Assembly (NCBI RefSeq): GCF_003667505.1
Contig: NZ_RCVJ01000086.1
Location: forward strand, 1 to 36,028
Direction of reading: 5' to 3'
DNA: 36,028 nt
From: Micromonospora sp. BL4
GTDB taxonomy: Bacteria > Actinomycetota > Actinomycetes > Mycobacteriales > Micromonosporaceae
Of the stretch, positions 1 to 10,728 are shown one piece after another. Under the pieces are notes generated by a model. The model had not been told where the DNA came from, did no database searches, and was given only the letters and a program-made list of their open reading frames with translations. The position numbers were made by a program, and so were the translations under genes. Within the stretch, counting starts at the first letter, position 1; each line of letters begins with the position of its first letter.

Positions 1-1146
1 GGACGGGAGGACCGGCAGGGTGTTCGGGGTGGTGAAGCCCTGTTCGGCGTAGGCGGTGGTGACGGCGGCGGCGACCGCGTCGGCACGGTCCGTGTCGACG
101 AGGGCGAGGACGCACCCGCCGAAACCGCCGCCGGTCATCCGGGCGCCCAGCGCGCCGGCCGCGAGAGCCGCCTCGACCGCGGTGTCGATCTCCGGCACGG
201 TGATCTCGAAGTCGTCGCGCATCGAGACGTGCGAGGCGGTGAGCAGCGGGCCGATGTCCCGGACCCGGCCGGCGCGCAGGAGCGCCACCGTGTCCAGCAC
301 CCGCTGGTCCTCGGTGACCACGTGCCGGACCCGTCGCCGGGTCTCCTCGTCGTCGAGCCCGGCCAACGCGGCGTCGAGCTGATCGACGGTCACGTCGCGC
401 AGCGCCGCGACGCCGAGCGCCTTGGCTCCCGCCTCGCAGGACCGGCGGCGGGCGGCGTACTCGCCGTCGGCGTGCCGGTGTGGCGCCCGGCTGTCGATGA
501 CCAGCACGGCCAGCCCGGCGGCGTCCAGGTCGAACGGGATGTGCTCGACGGACTCGTCACGGCAGTCGAGGAACAGGGCGTGCCCGCCGCGGCAGCGGAT
601 CACGGCGGACTGGTCCATGATCCCGGTCGGCGCGCCGACGTAGACGTTCTCCGCCCGCTGCGCCAGCCGGGGCTGCCGCTCGGCGGGCAGCTCCAGCCCT
701 CCGAGGTCGAGCAGCGCGGCGAGCACGGCCGACTCCAGCGCGGCCGAGGAGGAGAGACCGGAGCCCAGCGGCACGTCGGAGGCGATCGCCAGCCGCGCGC
801 CGGGCACCGGGTGGCCGGCCTCGCGCAGCGCCCAGACCACACCGGCGACGTACGCGCCCCAGCCGGTGACCCGGCCCGGCTCGGCGACGTCGTCCGGGCC
901 GAACGTAATCGTCTCGTCGGAGAGCTCGGACCAGACCGTCCACCGCTCGCCGTCCTGCCGGTCGGCGGCGGCGACGGTCCGCAGTGGCAGCGCGAAGGGC
1001 AGCACGAACCCGTCGTTGTAGTCGGTGTGCTCGCCGATCAGGTTGACTCGGCCGGGAGCCGCCCAGCGGCCGGCGGCGCGGCCACCGTACTGCGCGGTGA
1101 AGCCGGCGGCGGCCCGCTCGGCGACGTCACCGATCGGGTGGCTCAT
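1..1146 (-). CDS. galK: Galactokinase (3' end cut by window edge)
   Basis: Phosphorylates galactose to galactose-1-phosphate in the Leloir pathway, in the cytoplasm. The frame stays open from the ATG at 1146 to base 1, giving 382 codons with no stop. The protein shows the galactokinase signature GRVNLIGEHTDY at about residues 32-43, the GHMP ATP-binding loop PLGSGLSSSAALE, and a C-terminal MTGGGFGGCVLAL glycine motif. Actinobacterial galactokinases are about 380-390 residues, so only a few residues and the stop are missing. The start ATG overlaps the galE stop by four bases (ATGA), which indicates translational coupling. The family assignment is secure from the motifs. Confidence 0.95.
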   Translation of the reverse strand, partial: MSHPIGDVAERAAAGFTAQYGGRAAGRWAAPGRVNLIGEHTDYNDGFVLPFALPLRTVAAADRQDGERWTVWSELSDETITFGPDDVAEPGRVTGWGAYVAGVVWALREAGHPVPGARLAIASDVPLGSGLSSSAALESAVLAALLDLGGLELPAERQPRLAQRAENVYVGAPTGIMDQSAVIRCRGGHALFLDCRDESVEHIPFDLDAAGLAVLVIDSRAPHRHADGEYAARRRSCEAGAKALGVAALRDVTVDQLDAALAGLDDEETRRRVRHVVTEDQRVLDTVALLRAGRVRDIGPLLTASHVSMRDDFEITVPEIDTAVEAALAAGALGARMTGGGFGGCVLALVDTDRADAVAAAVTTAYAEQGFTTPNTLPVLPS

Positions 1147-2129
1147 GACTGCTGCTCCAGGATGTGCGTGCGGTAGAAGGCCCAGGCGTCCCCGACCATG
1201 TCGTGCAGGGTGGGCTTCTGCGGCACCCAGCCCAGCTCGTCACGGGCCAGTGCGGAGGAGGCGACCAGTTCGGCCGGGTCGCCCTCACGGCGGGGCGCGA
1301 CCTCGACCGGCAGCTGGTGCCCGGTGACCTCGCGGACGACGTCGACCACCTGCCGGTTGGTGAAGCCGTTGCCGTTGCCCAGGTTGTAGATCCGGTGCTG
1401 GCCCGCACTCGCGGCGTCCAGCGCCAGCAGGTGGGCCCGGGCCAGGTCGGCGACGTGGATGTAGTCGCGGACGCAGGTGCCGTCCACGGTGGGGTAGTCG
1501 TCGCCGAAGAGCTGGAGCTTCTCCCGCCGGCCGGCGGCGACCTCCAACGCGATCGGGATCAGGTGCGTCTCCGGGTCGTGCCGCTCGCCGAGCGCGACGT
1601 CGCCGGCGAGGTGCGCGCCGGCCACGTTGAAGTAGCGCAGCGACACGGCGGCCAGCCCGTGGGCGATCGTCTCGGAGGTGAGCGCCATGTCGACGGCGAG
1701 CTTGGTGGCGCCGTACGTGTTGGTGGGCGCCTTGACCGCGGTCTCCGGGATGGGCAGCTCGGTGGGGTTGCCGTAGACGGCGGCGGTGGAGGAGAAGACC
1801 ATCCGGGGCACCCCGGCGGCCCGGACCGCGTCGATCAGGGCGAGCGTGCCGACCGTGTTGGTCTGCCAGTACAGTTCCGGCTTGACCATCGACTCGCCGG
1901 CGGCGATCAGGGCGGCGAAGTGCAACACCCCGTCGAAGCCGGCGTCGGGGGTGACGATCCGCGCGGCGTCGTGGATGGACGCTTCGACGTGGGTCGCCTC
2001 GGGAGCGAGGGCCTCGCGGTGGCCGGTGCGTAGATCGTCCAGGACCACCACCTGGTGACCCGCGTCGAGCAGCATCCGGGTCACCACGCTGCCGATGAAG
2101 CCGGCGCCCCCGGTGACGAGCAGTTTCAC
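1143..2129 (-). CDS. galE: UDP-glucose 4-epimerase
   Basis: Interconverts UDP-galactose and UDP-glucose with bound NAD, as part of galactose catabolism and of nucleotide-sugar supply for the envelope. The 328-residue protein begins with the Rossmann motif TGGAGFIGS (residues 6-14) and has the SDR catalytic YGATK (YxxxK) after an SSTAAVYG segment. Length is normal for the family. The start is GTG at 2129, preceded on the minus strand by an AGGAGA ribosome binding site. It is the first gene of a galE-galK operon. galT is neither upstream (the neighbour there is divergent) nor between the two genes, so it must lie downstream of galK or elsewhere. Confidence 0.95.
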   Translation of the reverse strand: MKLLVTGGAGFIGSVVTRMLLDAGHQVVVLDDLRTGHREALAPEATHVEASIHDAARIVTPDAGFDGVLHFAALIAAGESMVKPELYWQTNTVGTLALIDAVRAAGVPRMVFSSTAAVYGNPTELPIPETAVKAPTNTYGATKLAVDMALTSETIAHGLAAVSLRYFNVAGAHLAGDVALGERHDPETHLIPIALEVAAGRREKLQLFGDDYPTVDGTCVRDYIHVADLARAHLLALDAASAGQHRIYNLGNGNGFTNRQVVDVVREVTGHQLPVEVAPRREGDPAELVASSALARDELGWVPQKPTLHDMVGDAWAFYRTHILEQQS

Positions 2130-2234
2130 GTCGTTGTCTCCTGCCTGGCCCCGCCCGGGACGTGGCCTCGGTGAATCACCCTACGGCGGCGGGCGCGGCC
2201 CCAGGCCGAGCACGCCGCCGTCCCCATTCCATCA

Positions 2235-2250
2235 TAATCTCTCACGATTA
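2235..2250. promoter_or_regulatory. Dyad TAATC-N6-GATTA in galE/corC divergent region
   Basis: An AT-rich 16-bp inverted repeat with perfect 5-bp arms lies in the otherwise GC-rich 194-bp gap between galE (-) and the CBS-domain gene (+). Its position about 105 bp upstream of the galE start suits an operator for the gal operon. The binding protein is unknown. Confidence 0.35.
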
Positions 2251-2310
2251 AACAGAGCCGAACATTCGCCCCGCTGCCCGCGAACCCCGGTGCGGTGGGC
2301 CGCCGATGTC

Positions 2311-2323
2311 TACCATCTCTGTC
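2311..2323 (+). promoter_or_regulatory. -10 box TACCAT, likely leaderless start
   Basis: TACCAT (TAnnnT type) ends seven bases before the ATG at 2324. No Shine-Dalgarno sequence precedes that ATG. Transcription would therefore begin at or next to the start codon, which favours 2324 over the in-frame ATG at 2306. No convincing -35 box was seen. Confidence 0.4.
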
Positions 2324-3462
2324 ATGCGGGAAGCGGCCCGTACCGGGCTCCGGCGAGGCACGCGGGGGCGGCCCCGCCGCGACCCTGGCCCGCTCGCCCG
2401 AGCCGTCGCCCGGGTGGTGGTCCGCGCCGCCGACGGCGCCACCCGTCTCGTCACCGACCTGCTGGGGACCGGTCCGGCAGCCGGCCGGGAACGCATCTCC
2501 GAGGCCGAACTGCGGGACCTCGTCGCGGCGAACACGCTGCTCGACCCGGATGAGCGACGGATCATCGACGAGGTTCTGGTGGCCGGCGCGAGCCTGGTCC
2601 GCGAGGTGATGATGCCCCGCACCGAGGTGGTCTTCCTGCCCGCCCGGCTGACCATCGCCGAGGCCGCCCGGCTGGTCCGCGCCGAAACCCACACCCGCTA
2701 CCCGGTCACCGACGGCACCCACGACGACGTGGTCGGCTTCGTGCACCTCCGCGACGTGCTGCTGCGCCCGGACGCCGACGCGTGCGCCACCGTCGGCGAG
2801 CTCACCCGGGAGGTGAAGCGGCTGCCCGGCAGCAAGCGGGTGCTGCCCGCGCTGACCGAGATGCGCCGGGAGGGCCAGCACCTCGCGGTGGTGGTCGACG
2901 AGTACGGCGGCACCGCCGGGATCGTCACCCTGGAGGACCTGATCGAGGAGCTGATCGGCGAGATCCACGACGAGTACGACGTCGCGCCGGACCCGGTGCA
3001 CGCCGGCCTGCCCGCCGTGGTCGACGGTCGACTCAACCTCGCCGACTTCGCCGAGCGGACCGGGGTGGCGCTGCCCGCAGGACCGTACGAGACGGTCGGC
3101 GGGTTCGTGATGGCCGCGCTGGGCCGACTGCCGGTCACCGGCGACGAGGTGCCCGTACCCGCTGAGCCGGCCGAAGCCGGCGGACCCGACCCGGCTGACC
3201 CACCGGGCGGTTGGCTGCTGCGGGTGCTGGCCCTCGACGGACGCCGGGTGGCCCGGCTCGCCGTCTCCGCCATGCGGGTGCCGGAGCAACGCCGTGAGCC
3301 CGCCGCCGGGTCGGCGCGCGACGCCGCGGGGCAGGCCCGGGAGGGCGGGGCCGGGCAGCGGCGCGAGGCCGGCGCAGCGCCCGCCCGCCGGATCGGCGCG
3401 AGGGAACCGCGCGAGGTCAACGCCCCGACATCGGCGGGCCGCGGCCGACCCGCCGGCCCGTC

Positions 3463-3466
<4 letters not shown>
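2324..3466 (+). CDS. CBS-pair/CorC-HlyC domain protein (hemolysin-like)
   Basis: A CorC-type protein of about 380 residues. After a basic N-terminus come the segment typical of this family (LDPDERRIIDEVLVAG), a CBS pair (from REVMMPRTEVVFLP to VVVDEYGGTAGIVTLEDLIEELIGEI), and a C-terminal CorC/transporter-associated domain (LPAVVDGRLNLADF to GDEVPVP). CBS pairs usually bind adenine nucleotides, and the family is linked to Mg/Co efflux. The DUF21/CNNM membrane domain of longer homologues is absent, as in E. coli CorC, so it is probably cytoplasmic or peripheral. The last 60 or so residues are Pro/Ala/Arg-rich and likely disordered. It could also start at ATG 2306, six codons earlier. Its exact substrate cannot be told from sequence. 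Confidence 0.82.
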
Positions 3467-4525
<1,059 letters not shown>

Positions 4526-4571
4526 CGCCGCGGGACAGGTGGGCGGGTCGGTGGCCGAAGGGGCGGCGCGC

Positions 4572-5117
4572 GTGGATCGCAGTGGTGGGGTGCCGCCGAC
4601 CGGTGACACCATCCAGATCGGCATCGCGGTGGACATCCCGGAGCCGTGGGGCGCCCAGCTCACCCGGCGGCGGGTCGAGGCCGGCGACCCGCTGGCCGTA
4701 CCCGCGCACGTGACGCTGCTCGGGCCCACCGAGATCCCGACCGCGAACCTGCCGGCCGTCGAGCGGCACCTCGCCGGCGTCGCCGCCGCGCACCTGCCGT
4801 TCACGCTGCACCTGCGGGGCACCGGCACGTTCCGCCCGGTGACCCAGGTGGTGTTCGTGGCGGTGGCCGCCGGGATCAGCGAATGCGAACTGCTCGCCTC
4901 CGCCATCGCCGCCACGCCGGGCCTGCACCGCCAGACCCGCTTTCCGTACCATCCGCACGTCACCGTGGCGCAGGACGTGGCGCCGGAGGCGCTGGACAAG
5001 GCGTACGAGGATCTGGCCGACTTCTCCGCGATGTTCGAGGTGGACGCGTTCACCCTGTTCTCGCACAGCGGGCAGGCCCGGTGGCAGCCGCGTCGCGACT
5101 TCCGCCTCGGCGGCTGA
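4572..5117 (+). CDS. 2'-5' RNA ligase / 2H phosphoesterase family protein
   Basis: A 181-residue protein with both HxT motifs of the 2H superfamily: HVTLLG at residues 46-51 and HPHVTV with H129-V-T131. These form the catalytic pair that acts on 2'-5' or cyclic phosphodiester bonds in RNA or nucleotides. The natural substrate in actinomycetes is not established. The start is uncertain. GTG 4572 is preferred because AAGGGG (4558-4563) sits eight bases upstream; GTG 4539 or 4551 would extend the N-terminus without a good ribosome binding site. It follows trpS by 46 bases and probably shares its transcript. Confidence 0.83.
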   Translation: MDRSGGVPPTGDTIQIGIAVDIPEPWGAQLTRRRVEAGDPLAVPAHVTLLGPTEIPTANLPAVERHLAGVAAAHLPFTLHLRGTGTFRPVTQVVFVAVAAGISECELLASAIAATPGLHRQTRFPYHPHVTVAQDVAPEALDKAYEDLADFSAMFEVDAFTLFSHSGQARWQPRRDFRLGG

Positions 5118-5196
5118 CCGACCGGCGACGCGCCGCCCGGCGAGCACGGGTAGCCGGTTGCCACCACGGCGGCGGAAGATCGGCGAGGATGACCGC

Positions 5197-6120
5197 GTGA
5201 ACGTCATCGGCCGGATCGAGGCGGGCATCGACCGCTGGGTGAGTGCCGCACGCAGCCGGTCGGGGCTCTTCGACCACGTGTGGCGGGCCGGTGCCCTCTA
5301 CGCCGAGGTGCTGGCCGGACGGCTGGCGGCCGCGATCGCCTACTACGGCTTCTTCGCGGTGTTCGCCCTCGCGCTGGTCGCGTACTCCATCTTCGGCGCG
5401 ATCCTGGAGGACAACGACGAGGTCAGCGCGGCGGCGGCCGGGTTCCTGAAGGAGAACCTGCCGTTCCTGGACGCGGAGCAGATCGCCAACTCCAGCGGCA
5501 CCGTCGGCGTGGTCGGCCTGGTCATCCTGGTCTTCACCGGCATCGGCTGGGTGGAGGCGATCCGCTCCTCGCAGCGGTTGATGTACCGGCTCAACCAGCA
5601 GCCCGGCAACCTGGTGATCCGGCGGCTGGTCGACCTGGGGGTGCTGGTCGGCGTCTTCGTGCTGCTCGGCGTCTCGGTGGCGGCGGTGGACGCGCTGGAA
5701 TCCCTGCTGCGCTTCCTGCTGCGCAGCACGGGCTCGGTCGGTCTGACCACGATCAGCGCCGTGCTCAGCGTGCTGATCAACGCGGTGCTCGCCACCGCGC
5801 TGCTGGTCGCGGTGCCCCGACTGCGGGTGAGCCGGTCCCGGCTGCGTCCGGTGGTGGTGCTGGTCGCGGTCGGCATCACCCTGCTGAACACCGTCGGGCG
5901 GTACTACGTGGTGCGTACCGAGCGGAATCCGGCGTACACGGTGGTGGCCGGCGCCGTCGGCCTGCTGCTCTACCTCTACCTGCTCAACCAGCTGGTGCTG
6001 TTCGGGGCGGCGCTCCTCGCGACCAGCACGCGTGGGCGGGTGATCGATCTGGCGGAGGGCGCCCCGCCGGTGAACCTCGACGAGGACACCGATCCCGGTA
6101 CACCGGGCGGCGCGGGCTGA
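5197..6120 (+). CDS. YihY/BrkB (RNase BN-like) membrane protein
   Basis: An integral membrane protein of 307 residues with about six hydrophobic helices and the family hallmarks: AAAIAYYGFFAVFAL in helix 1, VILVFTGIGWVEAIRSSQRLMYRL in the middle, and YTVVAGAVGLLLYLYLLNQLVLFGAAL near the end. The old name ribonuclease BN for this family is considered wrong. Members are general membrane proteins of unclear role, possibly transport. The C-terminal tail is acidic and proline-rich. GTG 5197 is chosen because GAGGAT lies just upstream and the family start is matched; TTG 5158 is a less likely alternative. The stop overlaps the next start (TGATG). Confidence 0.85.
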   Translation: MNVIGRIEAGIDRWVSAARSRSGLFDHVWRAGALYAEVLAGRLAAAIAYYGFFAVFALALVAYSIFGAILEDNDEVSAAAAGFLKENLPFLDAEQIANSSGTVGVVGLVILVFTGIGWVEAIRSSQRLMYRLNQQPGNLVIRRLVDLGVLVGVFVLLGVSVAAVDALESLLRFLLRSTGSVGLTTISAVLSVLINAVLATALLVAVPRLRVSRSRLRPVVVLVAVGITLLNTVGRYYVVRTERNPAYTVVAGAVGLLLYLYLLNQLVLFGAALLATSTRGRVIDLAEGAPPVNLDEDTDPGTPGGAG

Positions 6121-6506
6121 TGACGGAAGGTACGCAGGTGCTGATCTCGGTCGACCCGGACTCGTCGGTGGCGCCGTACGAGCAGGTGCGCGGGCAACTC
6201 GCCGAGCTGATCGGCGACGGCCGGTTGCCGGTGGGCAGCCGGCTGCCCACCGTCCGACAGCTCGCCGCCGACCTGCGGCTGGCGGCGAACACGGTGGCTC
6301 GGGCGTACCGGGAGCTGGAGGCGGCCGGGCTGCTGGAGACCCGGGGGCGCAACGGCACCTTCGTGGCCCCCGGCCGGGACGACGCCGTCGACCGGCTGCA
6401 CCGGGCGGCGGCCGGGTACGCGGCCGAGGCGGTCCGGCTCGGCGTGCCACCGGCCACCGCGCTCGCCCTGGTGCGCGCCGCCCTGGACGCCGCCCGCCCC
6501 GGCTGA
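6120..6506 (+). CDS. GntR-family regulator, short YtrA-like type
   Basis: A 128-residue DNA-binding protein. Residues from about 10 to 80 form the GntR winged helix-turn-helix: PYEQVRGQLAELIGDGRLPVGSRLPTVRQLAADLRL, then NTVARAYRELEAAGLLETRGRNGTFV. Only about 45 residues follow, so there is no large effector domain. This resembles the YtrA subfamily, which often controls adjacent membrane or ABC transport genes. The ATG shares one base with the YihY stop, so the two are translationally coupled and the regulator may control this operon. The ligand is unknown. Confidence 0.88.
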   Translation: MTEGTQVLISVDPDSSVAPYEQVRGQLAELIGDGRLPVGSRLPTVRQLAADLRLAANTVARAYRELEAAGLLETRGRNGTFVAPGRDDAVDRLHRAAAGYAAEAVRLGVPPATALALVRAALDAARPG

Positions 6507-6587
6507 CCGGGCCGGATCGGGTGCCGGACGGGCGACAACTGAGGCGAACGGCGTTCCACGCTCGCGTTCGCGGACCATGATGAGCCC

Positions 6588-7025
6588 GTGGGCGCACTCA
6601 TGACACTGGACCTGCCGGCCGACTCGCCGATGCTCGGCCTGCCGTGGATCATCACCTTCGGCCCGCTCGGTGACCTCGACGAGTGGGAGCCCGTGGTCTG
6701 CGGGCCGTACGAGCGGCCGCACGCGCTGGCGTTGGCCGAGGCAGTGGTGGCTGAGGAGCAGCTGATGGCCGTGGTGGAACCGCTGCTGCCGGCGCTGTCC
6801 GCCGACGAGATCCGCAGCGAGATCGCCGCCGCCCAGGTCGCCGCCGAGGACGAGGCCCGGCAGGTCGAGGGGGCCGACCTGTACGGCGACTTCGAGGACG
6901 TGATCGACGAGGAGCTGGACGCCGCCGCCGACGAGGCGGGCCATGGCGAACCCGCCGAGCCGCCGGACGAGGCCGAGGTGCGCGCCGGCTTCACCCGGAT
7001 CGCGGCGCTGCTCACCGCGAAGTGA
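6588..7025 (+). CDS. Acidic hypothetical protein
   Basis: A 145-residue protein that I do not recognise. The first third is hydrophobic with a GLPWIITFGPLGDLDEWEPVVCGPYERPHALALAEAV stretch; the rest is strongly acidic and Ala/Glu-rich, probably helical (LSADEIRSEIAAAQVAAEDEA). No signal peptide or membrane helix is seen. Codon bias is typical of its neighbours, so it is very likely a real gene. The start is GTG 6588 with a CATGAT -10-like box six bases upstream, or possibly ATG 6600. It is the last gene before a terminator. No function is proposed. Confidence 0.75.
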   Translation: MGALMTLDLPADSPMLGLPWIITFGPLGDLDEWEPVVCGPYERPHALALAEAVVAEEQLMAVVEPLLPALSADEIRSEIAAAQVAAEDEARQVEGADLYGDFEDVIDEELDAAADEAGHGEPAEPPDEAEVRAGFTRIAALLTAK

Positions 7026-7049
7026 GCGGCGTCGGGCCGGCGACGCCGC
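7026..7049. terminator. Hairpin terminator between convergent genes
   Basis: GCGGCGTCG (7026-7034) and CGACGCCGC (7041-7049) form a perfect 9-bp stem with a 6-base loop. It starts immediately after the stop of the hypothetical gene and 24 bases before the stop of the VOC gene on the other strand. There is no U-run, as is common in actinomycetes. It can serve both directions. Confidence 0.7.
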
Positions 7050-7072
7050 CCTCCCGCCGGTGAACGGCTCGG

Positions 7073-7444
7073 TCAGCGGGTCGGTGCGCTGTCCAGCACG
7101 CAGAACTCGTTGCCCTCGGGGTCGGCGAGCACCGTGAACTGCTCGGTCCCGCTCTGCCCGACGTCGACGTGCCGCGCGCCGAGCCCGACCAGCCGCCGCA
7201 CCTCGGCCTGCGGGTCACCGTCGGCAACCAGGTCGAGGTGGAGCCGGTTCTTGCCCCGCTTGGCCGTGCCGGAGCCCTGTAACCAGAAGCTGGGCGACGA
7301 CGCGGACGGCTGGCCCGGCGGCCAGAGCTTGGCGCTGCCGTCGTCACCCCGCTCGATCTCGTAACCGAGCGCCGCGGACCAGAAGGACACCATGAGGTCC
7401 AGGTCCTCGACGTCGATCGTGCACTGCGCGATTCGTACCGCCAT
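7073..7444 (-). CDS. VOC/glyoxalase-bleomycin resistance family protein
   Basis: A 123-residue single-domain protein of the vicinal oxygen chelate superfamily. It shows the typical opening (AQCTIDVEDLDLMVSFWSAALGYEI), a central HLDL metal-site strand (NRLHLDLVADGD) and the closing LADPEGNEFCVL motif. Many actinobacterial members of this small group have no known substrate. They may act in antibiotic binding, dioxygenase or isomerase chemistry. ATG 7444 is chosen because the conserved domain begins directly after it; an upstream in-frame start at 7507 would add 21 unconserved residues. It is transcribed alone, toward the terminator at 7026-7049. Confidence 0.85.
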   Translation of the reverse strand: MAVRIAQCTIDVEDLDLMVSFWSAALGYEIERGDDGSAKLWPPGQPSASSPSFWLQGSGTAKRGKNRLHLDLVADGDPQAEVRRLVGLGARHVDVGQSGTEQFTVLADPEGNEFCVLDSAPTR

Positions 7445-7572
7445 GGGGTTTGCCGTACCCCAGGCCGCAACGTCGTACACCTCGGCGCAGACGGACACCG
7501 GCGCCACACGGAGCGGACTCCGCGCGGCGCCGGCGCCACCTCACCCCCCACCACAAGGGGCCGGTAGCCCAG

Positions 7573-7602
7573 TCGCCCGTCGGCGCGGGGCACGACGGAC
7601 GA
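7573..7602 (-). terminator. Candidate terminator downstream of alpha-glucosidase
   Basis: TCGCCCGTCG (7573-7582) and CGACGGACGA (7593-7602) pair at nine of ten positions around a 10-base loop. The hairpin lies about 25 bases past the stop of the minus-strand gene ending at 7627. The rest of the 182-base gap from 7445 to 7626 holds nothing else I can assign. Confidence 0.4.
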
Positions 7603-7626
7603 CCAGGTCGATGACGGGTTACCCGC

Positions 7627-9264
<1,638 letters not shown>

Positions 9265-9347
9265 CGGTTGGCGTTCCCCGTCTGTCTCGGGCCGGGTGCG
9301 GTGCCACCCGGCACGGTATGGCCGGTGGCCCGCGCGGGTGTCTCAGC

Positions 9348-9393
9348 AATATGCCGGCCGAGCGCTGCAAGAGTCAAGCAGTTCTTGCGCAAG
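9348..9393 (-). promoter_or_regulatory. aglA promoter with overlapping CTTGC/GCAAG operators
   Basis: On the minus strand, TTGACT (9377-9372) and CATATT (9353-9348) are 18 bases apart. The heptamer CTTGCAG (9371-9365) lies inside the spacer and the perfect palindrome CTTGCGCAAG (9384-9393) lies just upstream of the -35 box. CTTGCAG is the heptamer I recall as reported for Streptomyces MalR targets. The placement suits repression by the adjacent LacI-family protein. Confidence 0.6.
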
Positions 9394-9449
9394 GAAGTGC
9401 CATGGTTGCGGCGGCAGTTGGCTGGTGCGGCCGGCGGTGCGGCCCGTGT

Positions 9450-10529
9450 TCAGGCGGAAACGGCCAACGCGGACGAGCCCGGCCGGTGCCGGTTGGCCCC
9501 TCCCGCGCCGGGGCGGGCCGGCACGACGGCCGTGGAGCCGCGCACCACCAGCTCCGGGCGGAACAGGTACTCCGAGTGCGGAGCGCCGTGCCCGTTGATC
9601 TCGTCCACCAGGGCCCGGACCGCCGCCACCGCCATCGCGGTGACCGGCTGCCGCATGGTGGTCAGCGGCGGGTCGGTGAAGGCCATCAGCGGCGAGTCGT
9701 CGTAGCCGACCACGGAGAGGTCACCGGGGACGGTCAGGCCGCGCTGGCGAGCCGCCCGGATCGCGCCGAGCGCCATCAGGTCGGAGCCGCACACGACACC
9801 GGTCACGCCGCGGTCCAGCAGCCGGCCGGCCGCGGCCTCGCCACCCTCCACACCGAACAGCGACAGCTCGGCCAGGGGACCCAGGTCGGCCTCGGCGGCG
9901 CCGGCCAGCCGGGTCATCGCGGAGCGCCAGCCGGCCACCTTGCGCTGCACCGGGACGAACCGGTCGGGCCCGGTGATCAGGCCGATCCGGCGGTGGCCGA
10001 GGGCCACCAGATGGGCCACCGCCAGCTCGGCGGCCTCCCCGTCGTCGCAGGAGACGAAGGGGGCGCCGATGCCGGGCACGTACCCGTTGATCATCACGAC
10101 CGGCAACGGCCGGGCGATCAGCGCCCGGTAGCGGTCGTGGTTGGCGGCGGTGTCGGCGTGCAGGCCCGAGACGAAGACGATCCCGGAGACCTGCCGGTCC
10201 AGCAGCATCTCGACGTACTCGTCCTCGGTGACGCCACCGGCGGTCTGGGTGCAGAGCACCGGGGTGAACCCGCTCTGCGCCAGCGTCGACTCGATGACCT
10301 GGGCGAAGGCCGGAAAGATCGGGTTGTCCAGCTCCGGCACGACCAGGCCGACCAGCCCGGCGCTGCGTTTGCGCAGCCGCGCTGGTCGCTCGTAGCCGAG
10401 CACGTCGAGGGCGGTGAGGACGGCCTGCCGGGTCTCCGGGGCCACGCCGGGGCGGTCGTTGAGCACCCGCGACACCGTGGCCTCGCTGACTTCGGCCTGC
10501 TGGGCGATGTCGGACAGTCGAGCGCGCAT
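9450..10529 (-). CDS. malR: LacI-family regulator of the maltose locus
   Basis: A 359-residue transcription factor. The N-terminal LacI helix-turn-helix is clear (RLSDIAQQAEVSEATVSRVLNDRPGVAPETRQAVLTALDVLGYERP), followed by a periplasmic-binding-protein-like effector domain (GLVGLVVPELDNPIFPAFAQVIE to VVGYDDSPLMAFTDPPLTTMRQP). It lies between aglA (same strand) and malEFG (divergent), the position of malR in Streptomyces coelicolor. Similar dyads occur at both flanking promoters, so it probably represses both until a maltose-derived ligand binds. The C-terminus is about 20 residues longer than the fold needs and is Arg/Gly/Pro-rich. The name malR rests on position and family; AglR is a possible alternative. 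Confidence 0.87.
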   Translation of the reverse strand: MRARLSDIAQQAEVSEATVSRVLNDRPGVAPETRQAVLTALDVLGYERPARLRKRSAGLVGLVVPELDNPIFPAFAQVIESTLAQSGFTPVLCTQTAGGVTEDEYVEMLLDRQVSGIVFVSGLHADTAANHDRYRALIARPLPVVMINGYVPGIGAPFVSCDDGEAAELAVAHLVALGHRRIGLITGPDRFVPVQRKVAGWRSAMTRLAGAAEADLGPLAELSLFGVEGGEAAAGRLLDRGVTGVVCGSDLMALGAIRAARQRGLTVPGDLSVVGYDDSPLMAFTDPPLTTMRQPVTAMAVAAVRALVDEINGHGAPHSEYLFRPELVVRGSTAVVPARPGAGGANRHRPGSSALAVSA

Positions 10530-10549
10530 GGCGGCACTTTAGCCCACCG

Positions 10550-10602
10550 GCAAGTTCTTGCGGGGCTCTCTGCAAGCCCTTCCATTATCTGCAACCTCTT
10601 GC
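10550..10602 (+). promoter_or_regulatory. malE promoter with two GCAA-N3-CTTGC dyads
   Basis: GCAAGTTCTTGC (10550-10561) and GCAACCTCTTGC (10591-10602) share the pattern GCAA-N3-CTTGC. Between them is the heptamer CTGCAAG (10570-10576), the reverse complement of the one in the aglA promoter. A TTGCGG (10558-10563) and a CATTAT (10583-10588), 19 bases apart, make a plausible promoter, with the second dyad over the start site. The first dyad is also just upstream of the regulator's own start, so autoregulation is likely. Confidence 0.6.
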
Positions 10603-10728
10603 TAACGTCCCGGCAACATGCGAGAGCAGCGGCGCGGTATTGACGCGCCGGTTGGCAAGAATTTCCAGAGGTTCCCACTGGCGGGCTGCCCTTCCCCCGG
10701 CGGACCCGCCATGACGACAGGAGTACCG

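Noticed and set aside
7615..7625. CGGGTTACCCG palindrome just after the aglA stop as terminator
   Set aside because: A one-base loop cannot form a stable hairpin; the longer hairpin at 7573-7602 is a better candidate.
10618..10728. ATG at 10618 as the malE start
   Set aside because: It would add 37 residues ahead of a clear lipoprotein signal peptide; the AGGAG site fits ATG 10729.
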